Positions 31,429 to 43,839 of a DNA stretch of 64,000 nt are shown piece by piece. The DNA lies in contig JARWMV010000234.1 of NCBI GenBank assembly GCA_030998015.1, forward strand, positions 124,001 to 188,000, in the 5' to 3' direction. The notes beneath the pieces were generated by a model. The model had not been told where the DNA came from. It did not search any database and worked only from the letters and a program-made list of their open reading frames with translations. Numbering within the stretch: position 1 is the stretch's first letter; every line of letters starts with the position of its first letter. The stretch comes from Ceratorhiza oryzae-sativae (taxonomy: Eukaryota; Basidiomycota; Agaricomycetes; Cantharellales; Ceratobasidiaceae). The translations under genes were made by a program, and so were the position numbers.

Positions 31429-31434
31429 TTATCC
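31429..31434 (-). promoter_or_regulatory. GGATAA motif between ABC fragment and hydratase
   Basis: TTATCC on the plus strand gives GGATAA on the minus strand, matching the (G/T)GATAA form bound by Urbs1-type GATA repressors, 125 bp upstream of the hydratase start. A six-base motif is expected by chance fairly often. Confidence 0.35.
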
Positions 31435-31558
31435 AGAGTAAAGTACATGTGTCAGTGTACGCAATCGCTATTCAAGATATTGGCCGATTGTATAATTCAC
31501 GCTCGGCCTCATCGTGCATCATTCTCCGTTGTTTCAGCCCCTACCTTTGCTCATCGTC

Positions 31559-32624
31559 ATGGTAGTGCCGTTTACCCCTAAGTCGTGCTATTTGGAACAA
31601 GCAAAAGGGGTTGAAGGGGTTTACGACCTCGTGCTCAACCGCCCCAAAGTGCGAAATGCGCTCTCGATGCAGCTAGTTGATGAGCTCGCGGATGCGCTCG
31701 ACAAGGCAGCTAAAGATCAGGGGTAAGCAGCAAAACGTTTAGTGCACTTTATTCATCAAATAGTATTATCTACCAGCATACAGGTCCTCATAATCCGCTC
31801 TTCTAGCGATAACGCCTTTTGCGCAGGTGCGGATTTGATTGAGAGGCGTACCATGACAGACGCGCAGGTCGAAGCTTTCCTGGTGAAACTCAATCGTGTG
31901 TTCTCAAGGCTCGATACTTTCCCAATCCCCACTATCGCCGCCATAGATGGTCCAGCGTTGGGTGGTGGGCTCGAACTAGCATTAACTTGTGACTTTAGGG
32001 TGGCAGGTACGCGTAGCTGATAATCGCCACAAATGACTGGGTTTAATGATGTCCTAGGGAGCAATGTAACGAAGATGGGATTCCCGGAGGTCTCTATCCG
32101 ATAACAGTAGCTTGGCTGTCTTATTGAAAATTTACTAGGTAAAGCTGGGCGTGATACCCGGGGCAGGTGGAACTCAGCGCGCTCCGCGCGTGATAGGACT
32201 CACTCGAGCAAAAGAAGCGGTATTTACTGGACGCATGCTAGATGCCCGAATCGCTAAAGAATGGGGTGAGCCCTCAATAACGGTCGAGAACGTGGATTAA
32301 CCGTTCATCCCAAGGATTGGTGGACTACGTCGCGGACGCTCCAATGACTGCGTACAATCGCGCACTGGATCTTGCAGCAGAAATGGCCAGCGGTGGTAAG
32401 TCACATTTCACGGAATATTGGGTCTGTTTGGCTGAATCATAGATTCAGCTCCGCTCGCTCTTCGAGCGGCCAAAGCCTCGATCTCGCTCGCGCTGGAAGT
32501 TCCACTTGATGCTGGCTTAGAGCACGAGAGGGCTTGTTACGAAACACTACTGTCCACGCGGGACAGGGTTGAAGCACTTGATGCATTCCGAGAGAAGAGG
32601 GCGCCTGTGTTCCGGGGGGAATGA
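31559..32624 (+). CDS. enoyl-CoA hydratase, methylglutaconyl-CoA type
   Basis: Crotonase-fold enzyme closest in pattern to AUH-type methylglutaconyl-CoA hydratases. Exons 31559-31722, 31777-32006, 32058-32089, 32139-32265, 32315-32395 and 32443-32624 join in frame (816 nt, 271 aa). Oxyanion-hole segments NAFCAGADL (about 77) and [15 protein letters not shown] (about 115-129), then [17 protein letters not shown] and the C-terminal [12 protein letters not shown] are all typical; the family Glu residues in the GGG and PE loops are present. No mitochondrial leader is evident at ATG 31559 and no PTS1 at the C-terminus. Next to a siderophore NRPS this matches Fer4/SidH, which supply an unsaturated acyl-CoA for hydroxyornithine acylation. 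A plain leucine-catabolism role is the alternative. Confidence 0.85.
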
Positions 32625-32794
32625 GACTAGTCGATATACAGGCAAGCGGGAACGTATATGCCAACAAATCCGATGTCCGAGAGCCGAAAACGTGAATAAG
32701 GGTAGTGATACAAATAAATAAACGGGGTGATTTCTCCACATGTATGATGCTAGGCGTGAAATGGAGAAGTGTACTCCCACATCTAATCTACAGC

Positions 32795-32846
32795 CGATAA
32801 GATTTGCACAGACTTCGAAAGACCCCGGACACTGCTAAGCTTATCA
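32795..32846. promoter_or_regulatory. two GATAA motifs upstream of the NRPS
   Basis: CGATAA at 32795-32800 and TTATCA (TGATAA on minus) at 32841-32846, within 225 bp of the NRPS start, on opposite strands. They fit GATA-factor iron control as at the transporter/acyltransferase promoter. Binding is inferred. Confidence 0.4.
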
Positions 32847-33017
32847 GATTGCATCACTATTCCGATCCGCGCTCAGCTTCGTAATGTCTGAATTGTGTGA
32901 GCCCACCGGCTATGTACGTGCCATCGTTCCGTGCGGAGGGGCATACGAAATACCGCAGCAAAGAAAAGATGTGGAGTTCCTCAGCTCGTTCCCGACTTTT
33001 TGAACACTTCCTGCACC

Positions 33018-36000
33018 ATGGGTGTCGAAGACCCGCTCGTAGGGTACCACTTTCAATCACTGCCAGACCTCTCTGGACTTCGGGATCCACCTCACTCAAC
33101 GGTGTATGCCACCCGATCCATTACCATCGGCCCCAGTGAGCAGATAAAAACGCGCCACTTTGGGGTTGACATCTCGGCGCTTATTCGCGCAGTCTTTGCG
33201 CGCGCGCTTTTGGGTTACATCGACTCGACCGACTTCCTGTTCGCAGAGGCCTCATCGGCCTCGGACATAGAAGATAATCTCACCCTCATCCGGTGTAACC
33301 TGTCCAGCATCGATACGTGGGCCGAACTTGTTCGACAGCTTGAGCGACAGGCTCGTTTCGGTGCTCGATTTTCCGTCGAATCTGTTCGCACCGCACTCGA
33401 TTTGCCAACCGGAACTAACTGTTTGCCAGTGCGTTTTTCCTATGGAAATTACGATGTCAAGCCGAAAGATACGCTTTTGCTTGCGTTGCCACAGGCCGAA
33501 TTTACAAGCGGCTCGCCTCCCAATCACATCACACTTGAACTATCAGCGGTTTGCGATGAGTCAATCATGTCTCAGGCTGCACTTGAGATACACCTCGAAC
33601 AAGTCTCTGTCACGGCCTTGCACGCCCTCGAACATCTCACTGCCTCTCCTACTTCGGTCATTCCACTTCCAAAACATCTCAGATCTGCATATGAAGAAAG
33701 CTACGACGCATCGCGGGCTCACGTCGCCGCCGAATGGCTTTTCCACAACGCAAGTGAGCGTCCCAACGCGGTTGCACACGAAATATATCGGACTTTGGAG
33801 GAACACCCGACAATTCTGAGCTTTGGGGAGCTCAACTCTCGCAGCAATCGTTTCGTCCGTTGGCTTTTACAGCATGGGGTTGGATTTGAAGACAAGGTAG
33901 CCGTCTGTCGTCCCCGAGACGAGCATTTTTACATCGCAAACGCGGCTCTTTTCAAAAGTGGCGCTTGCTATGTGTCGGTAGGTGGTATTCTGCGGGCGAT
34001 TGACAAGGTTACTAAACTGATCTCTACGCGTACCAGGTTGATCCAGAATTGCCATTGGAAAGGCGCCAGTTTATTGCTCGGGATAGTGCTGCCAAATTTG
34101 TTATTACTACAGAGCAATTAGCCCCTGATTTTGGCGCAGCTGCGCTAGTGCCCGAAAACGCAAATGTTCAGCAAGAGCTTGCTGGGCAATCGGATGACAA
34201 TATTTGCTATGCCCAACTCGATTCGCTTGCGTACTTGCTCTATACTTCTGGTACGCAGGCTATTCTTGACAATCATATTTGCGTGGCCTAACGTGTACCT
34301 CCAGGGACTACCGGAACCCCCAAGGGCTGTTTGCTGAACCACAGAGGTGTATATTGGGCTATTGAAGCGATATGCACATACCCTAGGCCTGTCACGCAGC
34401 CTGATACTGATAAGAGGCTCGCTATAGCCTGTGAGTGATCAGTCAACTATCTTGGATACCCATCGGTTAGAAGCTTGCTTTTAGCGATTGCTTTCGATGT
34501 GCATATTTCCGAAATCTGCCAAGCGTGGTGTCTTGGAATTCGTCTCGTCAGCGCGCCTCGCTACGAAATTTTGGCAGATCTTCAAGAGAATCTCATTAAT
34601 CTCGGCATCACTCACGCTGGAATGGTTCCGAGCATGATTGAAGCCACGCTGACTGGGCCTGACGATCTCCCACTGAAGTATCTGGTTTCGGGAGGAGAAA
34701 AGATATCCGACTCTGTAAGTTGTAAAATAATTAGGTTTTATGCAGCTCACAGCTCTTTAGCTCTTGCGCAAATGGGCAAACCATCCTTCATTGATTTTGG
34801 CAAACTTCTATGGGTAAGTCTTCTAACTGATGTTGAGCCTTTAATGAAAATTTCACCAAATCTAGTCCTACCGAAGCAACCATCGGCTGTACTTCTCGCC
34901 TCATTAAGCAGACTGACCGCAAAGAGAACATTGGCCATCCGTTCCCATCTTGCAGGGCATATGTCGTCGATGCTTGCATGAACATCGTTCCTCGTGGAAA
35001 TCCCGGGGAGCTCGTAGTGGAGGGTCCGCTGGTTGGGAGAGGGTATCACAAACTTCCCGAGGTTACTACAAAGGTGTTCAAGAAATGGCCAAATGAGAGT
35101 TCCAACGCGTATCGTACCGGGGACCTAGGTGAGTGCGCTGATGTTTGTAACGAATGAAGGTTAACGTATTGTATAGTACGTATGATGCCTGACGACACGA
35201 TCGAAATAATGGGTCGAATCGATACCCAAATCAAGCTCAGAGGCGTCCGTATCGAAAGCGAGGGTGTTTCTAGCGTCCTTCGCGATGCTTCACAACAACC
35301 GCTGGATATATCGACTTTGATAGCAAAGCATCCCGACTCGGGGTCCGATCTGCTTGTTAGCTTTGTTGCTTTCGGTGACCGTCAAGTCTCTGTTTCTGAA
35401 CGGCGCTCCGGACGAGTTGAATTGGCCCAAGACTTTCCGCCAGAGCTAATGCGGGCACTCAAGGACAAGGCTACGCGGGAGCTGGCCGTGTATATGCGGC
35501 CGTCTCACATCGTCCCACTCGTTTTTCTTCCTTTGAGCTTGAACATGAAGACTGATACAAAACTCCTTGCCCAATTCTTTCATTGTACTCCCATTTCGAC
35601 GCTGCTCGAGATACAAAACGGGCGAAGTTCAACGCTGGAGACCAACCAGCAAAGTCTTGATTCGAATCAGCATTTGGTTGCACAAATTGTCTCGCGACTT
35701 TCTAATACGCCAATCGATGATATCCGAGCAGATTCTAATCTCTTCGAGTGCGGAATGGATTCGATCATGCTTAGCGCGCTTGCACGGGAACTTCGCGGGA
35801 TTTGGCGCACATCTCGCATAACAGTCACGGACATCTTGAACAACCCCGTTCTGGCCGACATTTCAAATTTCTGTCTATTATCCAAGTGTGCCAATCCCAC
35901 AGCCGTTGCCTCTATGTGTGACGAATTCGACCAGAAGTGGCGTCCTGTGGCCGAAAACATCTTTCGTCCTGAGGATATCGAGGCCGTCCTTCCAACCTTT

Positions 36001-39000
36001 CCTGTACAGGACGGTGTTTTGTTTCAGGCGTTGGTCTCCCCCTCTCAGTACATCCAGCATTTTGTTTACCGTCTTCAATCTCATGTGAATATTGATGGTC
36101 TCCGTCAAGCTTGGTTTGAAGTGATGTGCCGACACCCAATACTACGGTATATTTCACTACACTTCGAGCATGCACACACTAATGGTGCTTGGATAGAACC
36201 GGATTCGTTTTCGAAGATACACCGTTACAAATCGTTTTGAAGTCTGGTACGGTCTACGTACCGCTTTGCACGCACGATCGGCACCTGAATGTCGACCAAA
36301 GCTCATTCGCCTCATGGTTCAAATCCTCCGAGGCTCTTCGCATTGCCAAGGAAATCAACGAGGATATGACCAGCCCAGTCTTTCGCATCAACGTGTATGG
36401 TGTTGGCGACAGGTTTATGGTTGTGTCGCTTAGCCACGCCATATACGATGGAATTGCAGCTCCAAATCTCATGATGGATGTCGATGCGGCTCTATCCGGC
36501 CAACTCTTTCAACGCATAGAACGCCTTCAACCCCTCATTAACGCGATCGATACTGCTCAGCAAACCGCGCAAAAATTTTGGGTCCGCAAATTCGACCAGG
36601 TTGATCTTAAGCTTAGGGTAGAGCGACCGGCCAAACCAACTGTCCAGTATATCCGACGAACGCTTGCTACCGTATTATACGAGGCACTTCAGTCTGCTTG
36701 CCGCTTACAGCGTACCAATATACAGGCACTGGGGTGTGCATCCTTTGCCCTCGCAGGTCGCAGTTATTTTGGTTGGGAACAGAGAGCGCTGTTTGGGGTA
36801 CGTTGTCATACGTCTTGTCATACAAGCGAGATACCCTTATATATTTTCTCTACAGATCATACGCTCCGGGAGGTCGCTGCCGGTGGATGGCGTCGAAACC
36901 GCCGTCGCTCCGCTGGTATCAGTGGTTCCGTTCTTGGTTAGCATGGCTGAAAAGTCTGCCTCAGATATACTCCATGAGTCTCAAACGGAGCTTATCTCGA
37001 CCTTGGCGTATGAGCATACACCCCTCGGCCGTATCCAGCGCTGGCTCGGAGTACAATCGTTATTTAGCGCACTCTTTTCATGCCGGATCCAAGACTCAAG
37101 AGAACCTTACAAGTCCTTTGAGCACCTTCAAACAGATTCTCCCCCACCTGAAGTAAGCTACTCACTCGGCGTCCGAAATCTGGGCACTTACCGCAGAATA
37201 GTTTCCCCTCGCTCTCGAAATGCTGGTCAATCCCCTCACGAACTCTATCGAACTGAGAGCTGTGTTTACGGAGGTTATTTCCAATGCCGATATGAGCGAC
37301 ATCATTTCGAAAATGGAATCCTATATGGAGTTTCTCTGCAAAGGCGGTGCTGGCCCTCGGCTCCCTTGTCCTCTAGTTGTGAATATGCCGAATAAGCCGG
37401 CTGATAGTGATCCGAATAGTCCCCAACCCGAGAAGATAGATTCTTTCCTCGAGACAAAGCTTGCTACCGTTGTGGCGTCATTTCTGGGGGTGGAAACTGC
37501 GATAGTCCGGCCTACGTCTTCGTTGGTCGCTTTGGGCTTGACCTCCTTGAGAGCAGTTGCCCTCGCTCGCAAGCTGAAAGATTCCAACCTCGCAGTATCA
37601 GCAATCGACATTATCCAAGTGGATAATATCCGAGGAATCGCCTCGAAGTGCGCACAAGGGCCTAGCCTGTCCGATGATTCGAGAGAAAGCCAGGAGTGGC
37701 TGGATGACCTACATTTCAAGCTGAAAAAGGAGCTTCAAATTGACGAACTTCGACTGGCACCATTGGATGAGCCTCAGATCCTCTGCGCCACTGCCTTGCA
37801 GGCTGGTATGCTCTCGCAAGTACGTATTAACCCATTTAATAAAGTTATTTCGTACTGATATCTCCCAGACTGTTTCCTCGAATGATGGCCTCTATGTCCA
37901 CGGATTTACCTTCAAACTGCGACCGGACTGTTCTCTGGAGAAGCTGAAAGCTGCATGGCAACAGACAATAAGGGAAACAAGCATCCTGCGCACTTCCTTC
38001 GCGTTTGCGGCGGATTCTGGTCGCTGGGTTCAAGTCGTGCACTCGGAGTTCGACCTTCCTTGGTTCTCCCGGCCATTCAATGAACCGTCCAGCGCTCTCC
38101 TCGAGTTCATTTCAGCGCTCCATTTTCAAGAAGTTGAAAATTTCCTACAACCCCCTATATATCTCTGTCATTCTACATTCGGTGATACCGAATATCTTTT
38201 GGTCGTCTTGCATCATGCCTTGTACGACGGCATGTCCTTGCCCCTGCTCTTTGACCGCGTTCGAGCTATATACCACGGTATAGACACCACAGTTCCAGTT
38301 TCGTTCCACGAACTAGTACCGCAAATTTTGTTGCAAGAGCATCGCGGGACGGCCTATTGGACAAACCGGCTAAAGGGAGTTACGCCTTTTACCTTCCCTC
38401 AAACCGATGCCGTTCGAGGGGCCTGGCGAAGCTCGGCGCGAAGCGACATAGAACTAGCTGATATCAAACGTACTTGTCGAAGATACCGAGTCCATGTCCA
38501 GTGTCTTGGGCAAGCTGCCATGGCCATGGTTCTGTCGCGGTTTTCGAGGAGGCAAGACCTAATATTTGGGCAAGTGGTATCTGGGCGCACGCTCCCCGGA
38601 GCAGAAAACGTGATCGGACCTGTTTTCGTAAGTATTCATGTCATTGTATGCGCGAACTAGATCCGACAGACATGTCCAGAACACGATCCCGTGTCATGTT
38701 GACTTGTCGACGCCCAAGAACTATGGTGAATTGTTGCGACAAATTCACCGTCTGAACAATGAAAGTCTACCCTATCAGCATAGCTCCTTGCGTGCGATAC
38801 ACCATGAACTGGGGGTCAAGTCGCTGACGGACGCACTTTTCCTGTTTCAACCTAACTTCTCTATCGAAAGCGAACTTCCCTCCATCTGGGATCCATTGGA
38901 AAATGCAAGCAAGGATGAAACTAAGGCACAGGTTAGCGAGGCACCAGTGTTAAAATTCGCTATGCTAAATCGTTATTTTTAGTATGGCTTGAATGTCGAG

Positions 39001-41308
39001 CTACATCATGCTTCGACTGGATTTTTGATTCGAGCTTCATGCCGAGCGAACGTCATGAATCAAGCAGCGCTTTCAGATCTGCTCGCTCAGTTCAGCCGTG
39101 AGCTGCACCACATCATCCTTCATCCTACCTCATCGATACTTGATGCCTCGCCCTCTAGTCCCGTGATTGCTTGTTCAGATCCTATTCTACAAGCGCCGCT
39201 AGTACCAAGAGGACGACCCAGCACAAATGGGCACGAGTTTGAAGGATGGTCTATCGATCAGCTAAAGTTTCGAGACATTGTCATCAAGTTCGCCAAGGTA
39301 CCTCGTTCGATCATCAGACCATCTTCCCAGTTGGCTTCTCTTGGCATAGATTCTATTTCTGCTATCCAGCTCGCCGGAATAGCAAAACGCGCGGGAATAA
39401 GGCTGTCTGCGACAGAAGTTGCTGGAAGTGACACACTAGCCGATGTCGCCAAAGCTATCGAAAAACACTCCGGTTCTACCGAACCACAGTCTGCCAATAT
39501 CTCAACAACCACCTGGCCTCTGCTTGAAAAGGAGTTCACAGATCAAGCCCTTTTAGCCCTGCCTGCTGGCCTGAGGGACGCAGTGGAGAACATTTTACCG
39601 ACAACCCCTGGGATGGACTTTATGTTGTCGTCTTGCAATCGCAGTGGCGGGTGGCGATTCCAGCATGTCTTTGCTTTCAAGATCTCTGCGAACATAAGCG
39701 CTTCCCAATTATGCCTTGCGTGGGATCAATTAGCGCAACGGCATGCAATACTGCGCTCAGTCTTTATGAACGTCGAGCGGCAGAACGTGTTGTGCGTGCT
39801 TAAACCTGGAACAATCCCGATTCGCTGGACCACTGTGGTCCTTAGCAGGAGCCAGGATGATCTCGAGGAAGTTGGGAAACACGCACAGTTGTTAGTCACG
39901 AATCCGCCCCAACTCTGTGGAGGTCCGAGCCTAGGGGTAACATATCTATACGGCAAGGAATCGAATTATATGGTATTAGGAATGCACCACGCCCTTTACG
40001 GTTCGTATAGCCTCAGCTTTCGGCTACCTTTTGCCACCACAATCTAACACCCCGCATACAGACGCGTGGAGCTTCAACATTTTGATTCGGGATCTGCAAG
40101 ACCTCTGTGCCGGAAAGTCACCGACAAACGGAAACGACCTTGCATACTTGACCCGAGCTGTGTCTTCGTCTGAAAGCCGGACTAAACAGCGGGCATACTG
40201 GCAAGAAGTATTTCGTGGCTTCTGCACTTCTATCGTCGAAACACACTCCCCGGCAACTAGCTGTCGCCCCACCGATACACAATTGAGCCGACGATCGCGG
40301 GTTCGGCTTGCGTTTCTATTTGGGACCCTTCAAGTCCTGGCACTGACCCACCGATATACTTCCCGGCGAGCTCGTGGCATTGTTACAAGCTTGGGTAAGG
40401 CTGCCAACGCCTGCCTCCCACTCGTTACACTGGCCCATGTAGTTAAACCTCTTCGCCTGCTTACTCGGCGCGACGATCCAAGCACACGCCTCAGCTCTAC
40501 AGCTCGGACGACCCATACGCATATTATAATCCGTGATCTCGTCTTAGGGTTCAGCGATCTTCAAACCAGAGCCGCCAAACACGGCTTGCCACTACATATG
40601 GTCCTGCTTGCTTGTTGGGCAAAGGCTCAGGCAAAGCATTCTATGAGTGGCAAGCGAGATGTTGTTTTCGGATTAGTGCACAACGGACGTGGGCTGGATG
40701 GGGTGGAGGACATCTGCGCGCCATGCATCAACATGCTACCGGTGTTCGTCCGCGATGTCCTCGAACCCGACGCCTTTGTCGTGGCTGAGCGGTTACGGGC
40801 CGACCTCAAAGCACGGTCTCCCATAGTCGAACAGAGCCGTCTTCAGGATGTAAGTTCGTGGATTGGAGCTCCTGGACAACCGCTCTTCCATTACTTTGTC
40901 AATTTGCTGAGAGTGCCATCTTCGACTGAGAGTGGCAAACCTTCTGAAGATTTGTTGGAACGCATAAAGGTTGGCGGTGATTACCCGATTAGGTCACCGA
41001 GCCACTAACTTTCCCGCCACGCAGGTGCCTGTTGATTCTGGTTCGGCTAGCGAACCGGAACCCGGGGCCTTCCAAATGTCATCGCTCCCAACTCTGGGGG
41101 AAGTTCTGGTGGGTCTCCCGATCCATCCATTGTATTAGATCCTAACCGGCGGCATCAGGACGATTGCATGGTTGAAATATTTTTCGACAGTAAAAAGGAT
41201 AGCATCGGGATGGAGATCACATGTCAGGCTCGTACTATGGCTGGCAGTCAAGCTCGAGAGCTCGCAGAGGCCTGGGGGAAAGAGGTCCAGGACGCTTTTA
41301 GTGTGTAG
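33018..41308 (+). CDS. single-A-domain siderophore NRPS (A-T-C-T-C-T-C)
   Basis: Peptide synthetase of 2500 aa; 16 exons join in frame: 33018-33977, 34037-34250, 34305-34430, 34485-34714, 34761-34813, 34866-35128, 35177-36146, 36197-36797, 36856-37152, 37202-37819, 37869-38627, 38680-38931, 38983-40000, 40062-40969, 41025-41108, 41159-41308. The N-terminal 220 residues look like a partial C domain. A domain: YTSGTTGTPKG (about 388), FYGPTEAT, YRTGDL, GRIDTQIKLRG, A10 Lys in NMKTD. T1 GMDSIM (about 805), C1 SHAIYDG (1020, first His replaced), T2 GLTSLR (1349), C2 HHALYDG (1559), T3 GIDSIS (1903), C3 HHALYDAWS (2115). One A domain with three T-C pairs fits basidiomycete trimeric hydroxamate synthetases (basidioferrin type). 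It probably loads acyl-hydroxyornithine three times. ATG 33018 has a good context (CACCATGG). Confidence 0.92.
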
Positions 41309-41839
41309 ATAATTAGTTGGGCGCCAAATTTTGAATTATGGATTTGTTATACCGAACGTATTTTTGCCTTGGGAGGACTAGGCGGGGTTGTGGATTGATC
41401 GATGCAATGAGGCGGTGACGGGTCCGCCCGACGCCGGGGGTAGATCAACAATCCCCCACAGGGGCAAGCAGCTGTGTGTCGGCGACGCTTTTGTCCTCTC
41501 GTGCAACAGATCTACTAGGGCCAGCACTATTCTTCGCGTCCAACAATGGCCGGGCTGCTATAAGACCTCCGCAACTCGTGTCTCCGACCTCCTACCCACC
41601 CTCGCTCGCCTGGCTCCATACCGGTTCTAGCCCCCCGCTGATCAGTGTCCCCACTATCGCGCATCGTGGTTTATACCAGGCTCCCGGACCTGAGCTTGTA
41701 CTTGCAGAGTAACTTACGTCTTGGAGCTTCTTGACTTGAGCGATCCTGCATCCGAAGCACACAAAATTCCGAATACAAATACCGCCGAGTCGCCGGCTAC
41801 CTGCTCACAAAAAGCCAACAGCTCCCTTCCCCCTCCAAC
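41309..41839. other. intergenic, nothing recognised
   Basis: 3' flank of the NRPS and 5' flank of the next gene on the same strand. Short frames here lack domain patterns. Confidence 0.5.
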
Positions 41840-43096
41840 ATGATCCTGGAACTTGCGTCCGACAACCCTCTGCACACGCTGATTCGTATACCCGGTACGG
41901 ACCATGTGCTCTATAGGATCACATCTGTCCAGAATTTAAACCATTTGAACAACCTGCTCGGCTGGACGACCACGCTCTCGACGCACGCGTCCAGCGGGTC
42001 CTCCATCTCGTCCAAAGGCAAGACGCGCCGTGACGTCGCGACTATTGTCTGGGACCACGAGGGCGAGGCCATCGCGTTTACCGAGTCCCCACTGAAAATA
42101 TCAAGCCATCTTGTTTTCGACTATCAGCAACGTAGCCAGTGGGTCACAATCCCCCTACCTTCTACCCCATACTTATAGCCGTTTCTCCAACCTTTGCAGA
42201 CGCCCGCTTGAGATTGACGTGTGCGACGGTCTGATCTGGAAGGGTGACATTAATGGCTTGCATCTGATGGACGGTCAAGTGCCTGTCGCGACCCTGCGTC
42301 CATGCCGCAGATTCATCCATGGACGGCTCGTGCGCAAAATCATGCAGCGATTTGACGAGCTAGAGGTGTCAGACGACGTCATAGATCGAGTCGGCCTAAA
42401 CCCGATTATGGGTAGGTTTTACTCTTTTGGACCAAGCTCGCCAAACTGAAACTTTGTCCAACAGCGACGTTTACTGTCATCAACACCGCAAGGCAAAGAC
42501 GTTTTGGCATCGTACCACGACATGCATCTATCCCAACTTCATCCGACTCCGAATCGGCTAGCTCGTCTGCAGAGTATGAAGACTTAGTCGAACCTAATAG
42601 CTCCGAAGACGATTCCGAGTACGATTCTGAAGAAGACCCAGACGCGCCTTCTCCCCACTATACTCCTCCGGGCACGGCCCACGGAGCACCCGTTAATGCG
42701 TCCTATACGTTTACGACGGTGGCCTCGGCTGCTGACGATGTCACGCCTCGCGCTCATCAATCCGGTTTTGACGACGTGTTGATCGTGACTCCCGAGTCCC
42801 GTCGGCCGTCGGCCCAATCCGGGGTGGACGCTGGATTCGAGAATAACTTCAACCCTGACGCACACATGTCTGGTTCCTCCAAGGTCTCCCCGACCCGCGC
42901 CAAGGCGTCACAGAAGAACCGATCAAAGGATAAGCCAAAGAAAGACACTCTTGGGCCTCTGCCCTCAGCTTTGGCTAGTCTTGGGTTGGGTATACGTTCC
43001 GGACGAAGGCGCAGCGCCGCGGACCCGTCTTTTACGACCGAGGAGTCTGAGCAGAAGCTCAAAAAGTGGGGAAGAAGCCGTGGCTTATCTTTTTGA
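41840..43096 (+). CDS. DUF6593-like protein with disordered tail
   Basis: Exons 41840-42138, 42200-42411 and 42465-43096 give 1143 nt (380 aa). The first 210 residues follow the pattern of the basidiomycete DUF6593 fold: DNPLHTLIRIPG, VLYRITS, TTLST, ATIVWD, DGLIWKGD and ATFTVINTARQ. The tail is Ser/Asp/Glu-rich (EDDSEYDSEEDPDA), then Lys-rich (KNRSKDKPKKD) and ends basic. No signal peptide or membrane helix. The biochemical role of the family is unknown, so none is given. The first intron uses GTGGGT as donor; that choice is what keeps frame. Confidence 0.65.
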
Positions 43097-43839
43097 TAAG
43101 AATGATATCTTGTGACGACTTGAACGACCGCGCTGACAAACGATGTAATGTGTATATATGCCTTTTTATTTCTGTATATGTACACTACGGACATTCTCTT
43201 TTTGATAATACACAATCAGTTTGCTGTTGCTGGTGAAACCATTTGTGTACACCAGCTGTTTGAACATGCTTGGTAGTCACGCTATTTCAAACTCACAGGA
43301 TGAGGCTTAAGGCGCGTCAACACTCCAGAAGCTCTTCCCACTACCATTCGACATCATCAGTGTAGCAGCATCGTAGGACGTGTAGTGTATAGCTTTACTC
43401 GGCTTTCTAGGTGAGGTCAAAAAAGAGTTACCGGGAGCGCATTTGAACTCCAGAACTCTTGCAGTGCTCATGTAAGCACCGGCAGCGTCAGCCACTCGCT
43501 CCCTTGGCCATTCCTCCTTGTTTCATAGACGCTGTTTATTTGATGTATGAAACACAAAGCCATTAAATGGGATATCTCTTGTCTGCTTGATTATTACTTC
43601 AAGGCCGCTCAAACATGGCGATCAGCCGACCTTGTCATAAATGACTTTTCAATCCGAGGCGGAACGAGAGCTATGCATGGTATATTAAAACGTACGGTAA
43701 AAAGAAAGCTACAAGCCAATCATTCGGTGGCACCCATAAAGCATGGGATCGTGTCCTATTAATACAAGTTACAAGACTATTCGAGACAATCCTAGGCAAA
43801 ACCCTCGACCAGCCAGAGCGCACACCCCAAAAAGAACAT
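43097..43839. other. intergenic, no gene called
   Basis: Between convergent genes. A tRNA-like stretch at about 43435-43510 (minus: GGGAGCG ... GTTCAAATG ... CGCTCCC) has a perfect 7-bp acceptor but no space for a T-stem, so it is not called. Other frames are short. Confidence 0.45.

Noticed and set aside
43435..43510. tRNA gene on the minus strand
   Set aside because: A perfect 7-bp acceptor (GGGAGCG/CGCTCCC) is present but no T-stem fits between the TTCAAAT loop and the acceptor, and the anticodon loop has the wrong size.
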